Source: DATHRK01 sp035513295
Lineage (GTDB): Bacteria > Gemmatimonadota > Gemmatimonadetes > Longimicrobiales > RSA9
Length of the DNA stretch: 64,000 nucleotides
Direction of reading: 5' to 3'
NCBI GenBank assembly: GCA_035513295.1
Contig: DATKCH010000103.1
Span: 1 to 64,000, forward strand
This document shows, piece by piece, positions 63,535 through 64,000 of this stretch (position 1 is the stretch's first letter; the number at the start of each line of letters is the position of its first letter). Both the position numbers and the translations under genes were made by a program. The notes beneath the pieces are model-generated. The model saw only the letters and a list, made by a program, of their open reading frames with translations. It was not told the origin of the DNA and made no database searches.

Positions 63535-63990
63535 ATGCGCGTCGTCCTCCAGAGGGTGAGCCGCGCCGAGGTGCGCGTCGACGGCGAGGTCGTCGGCTCG
63601 ACCGGGCGCGGCTTTCTCGTGCTGGCCGGCTTCCGAGCCGAGGACGGGGAGAGCGAACTCCGGTGGATGGCCGAGAAGATCCTCGGGCTGCGCCTCTTCG
63701 CCGACTCCGAGCGCAGGATGAACCTCTCTCTGCAGGACATCGCGGGCGACCTCCTCGTGGTCAGCCAGTTCACGCTGTACGGCGACGCCCGCAAGGGCCG
63801 CCGTCCGAGCTTCGTTCAGGCTGCCCCGCCCGACGTAGCGGTCCCGCTGTACGAGCGGTTTCTGACGCTGCTGCGCGCCGCCGCGCCCGGCCGGGTGGCG
63901 GCGGGCCGCTTCGGTGCGATGATGGACGTCGAGCTCGTAAACGACGGGCCCGTCACGCTCACGCTGGAACGCGAGCCGCGCGCCCAATGA
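63535..63990 (+). CDS. dtd: D-aminoacyl-tRNA deacylase
   Basis: Removes D-amino acids from mischarged tRNA. 151 residues, normal length. MRVVLQRVSRAEVRVDGE, the SQFTLYGDARKGRRPSF active-site block and the C-terminal NDGPVTLTLE (the cross-subunit GP motif) are intact. It is 70 bases after glmS; its stop overlaps an ATG that begins another gene. Confidence 0.96.
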   Translation: MRVVLQRVSRAEVRVDGEVVGSTGRGFLVLAGFRAEDGESELRWMAEKILGLRLFADSERRMNLSLQDIAGDLLVVSQFTLYGDARKGRRPSFVQAAPPDVAVPLYERFLTLLRAAAPGRVAAGRFGAMMDVELVNDGPVTLTLEREPRAQ

Positions 63991-64000
63991 GCGACAGACC
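63987..64000 (+). CDS. Start of a coupled downstream gene (partial)
   Basis: ATG at 63987-63989 overlaps the dtd TGA (ATGA), the same junction used across this genome, and reads MSDR before the window ends. Too short to identify. Confidence 0.35.

Overview
The window is a gene-dense stretch (60 protein genes called, one partial at each edge) of a GC-rich diderm bacterial chromosome. Codons are strongly GC3-biased. Signs of a Gram-negative envelope are a TonB-dependent receptor, SurA/parvulin chaperones, lipoproteins with lipoboxes, FtsEX-EnvC and lytic transglycosylases. Gene content (YpdA-type FAD reductase, BatA/DUF58 pair, quinone methyltransferase, archaeal-like phosphohexomutase, RocA-type dehydrogenase) and style suggest Gemmatimonadota or a close relative. 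That placement is an inference; no rRNA or tRNA gene was found to anchor it.

Layout. 1-3.7 kb: end of an unknown gene, a lipoprotein, a repeat-rich gap, a cold-shock protein with a clear terminator, a left-handed beta-helix acyltransferase and a low-complexity protein. 3.9-8.4 kb: guaB, a small conserved protein, and two convergent lytic transglycosylases, one coupled to moaC. 8.5-23.2 kb, all minus strand: DUF58 > BatA-like > mfd, two parvulin-type isomerases, a MITE-like inverted-repeat element, then pdxA > ftsE > ftsX > envC-like > holB. 23.3-31.2 kb, plus strand: lepA, then a five-gene chain whose members overlap by GTGA (ROK kinase, PfkB kinase, STAS+GHKL ATPase, STAS-like protein, TonB receptor). 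31.2-40.9 kb: a paralogue of the small protein beside guaB, a PLP Cys/Met enzyme, penicillin acylase > YpdA-like reductase, pruA, and an Fe-S carrier group (NifU-like, Mrp, small protein, SAM hydrolase). 40.9-44.5 kb, minus: ECF sigma factor, zinc anti-sigma, and two envelope proteins. 44.7-48.8 kb, plus: quinone methyltransferase > mscL > ABC ATPase > ABC permease > phosphodiesterase, and a small membrane protein with a terminator. 48.9-59.1 kb, minus: purD, mutM > UvrC-like protein, a serine hydrolase, a UMF1-type transporter > AraC regulator, a membrane protein > M48 peptidase, and a second PLP enzyme. 59.3-64 kb, plus: alpha/beta hydrolase, glmM, glmS, dtd.

Most of the window is housekeeping in compact operons joined by ATGA, GTGA or TGATG junctions. 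The most interesting parts are the STAS/GHKL switch-like pair locked between sugar kinases and a TonB receptor, the MITE-like element with a further end copy 31 kb away, the palindrome in front of the Fe-S genes, the shared domain of two unlinked unknown proteins, and the 17/34-bp tandem repeats near the left edge. Nothing here is a clear defence island, prophage, IS element or CRISPR array.
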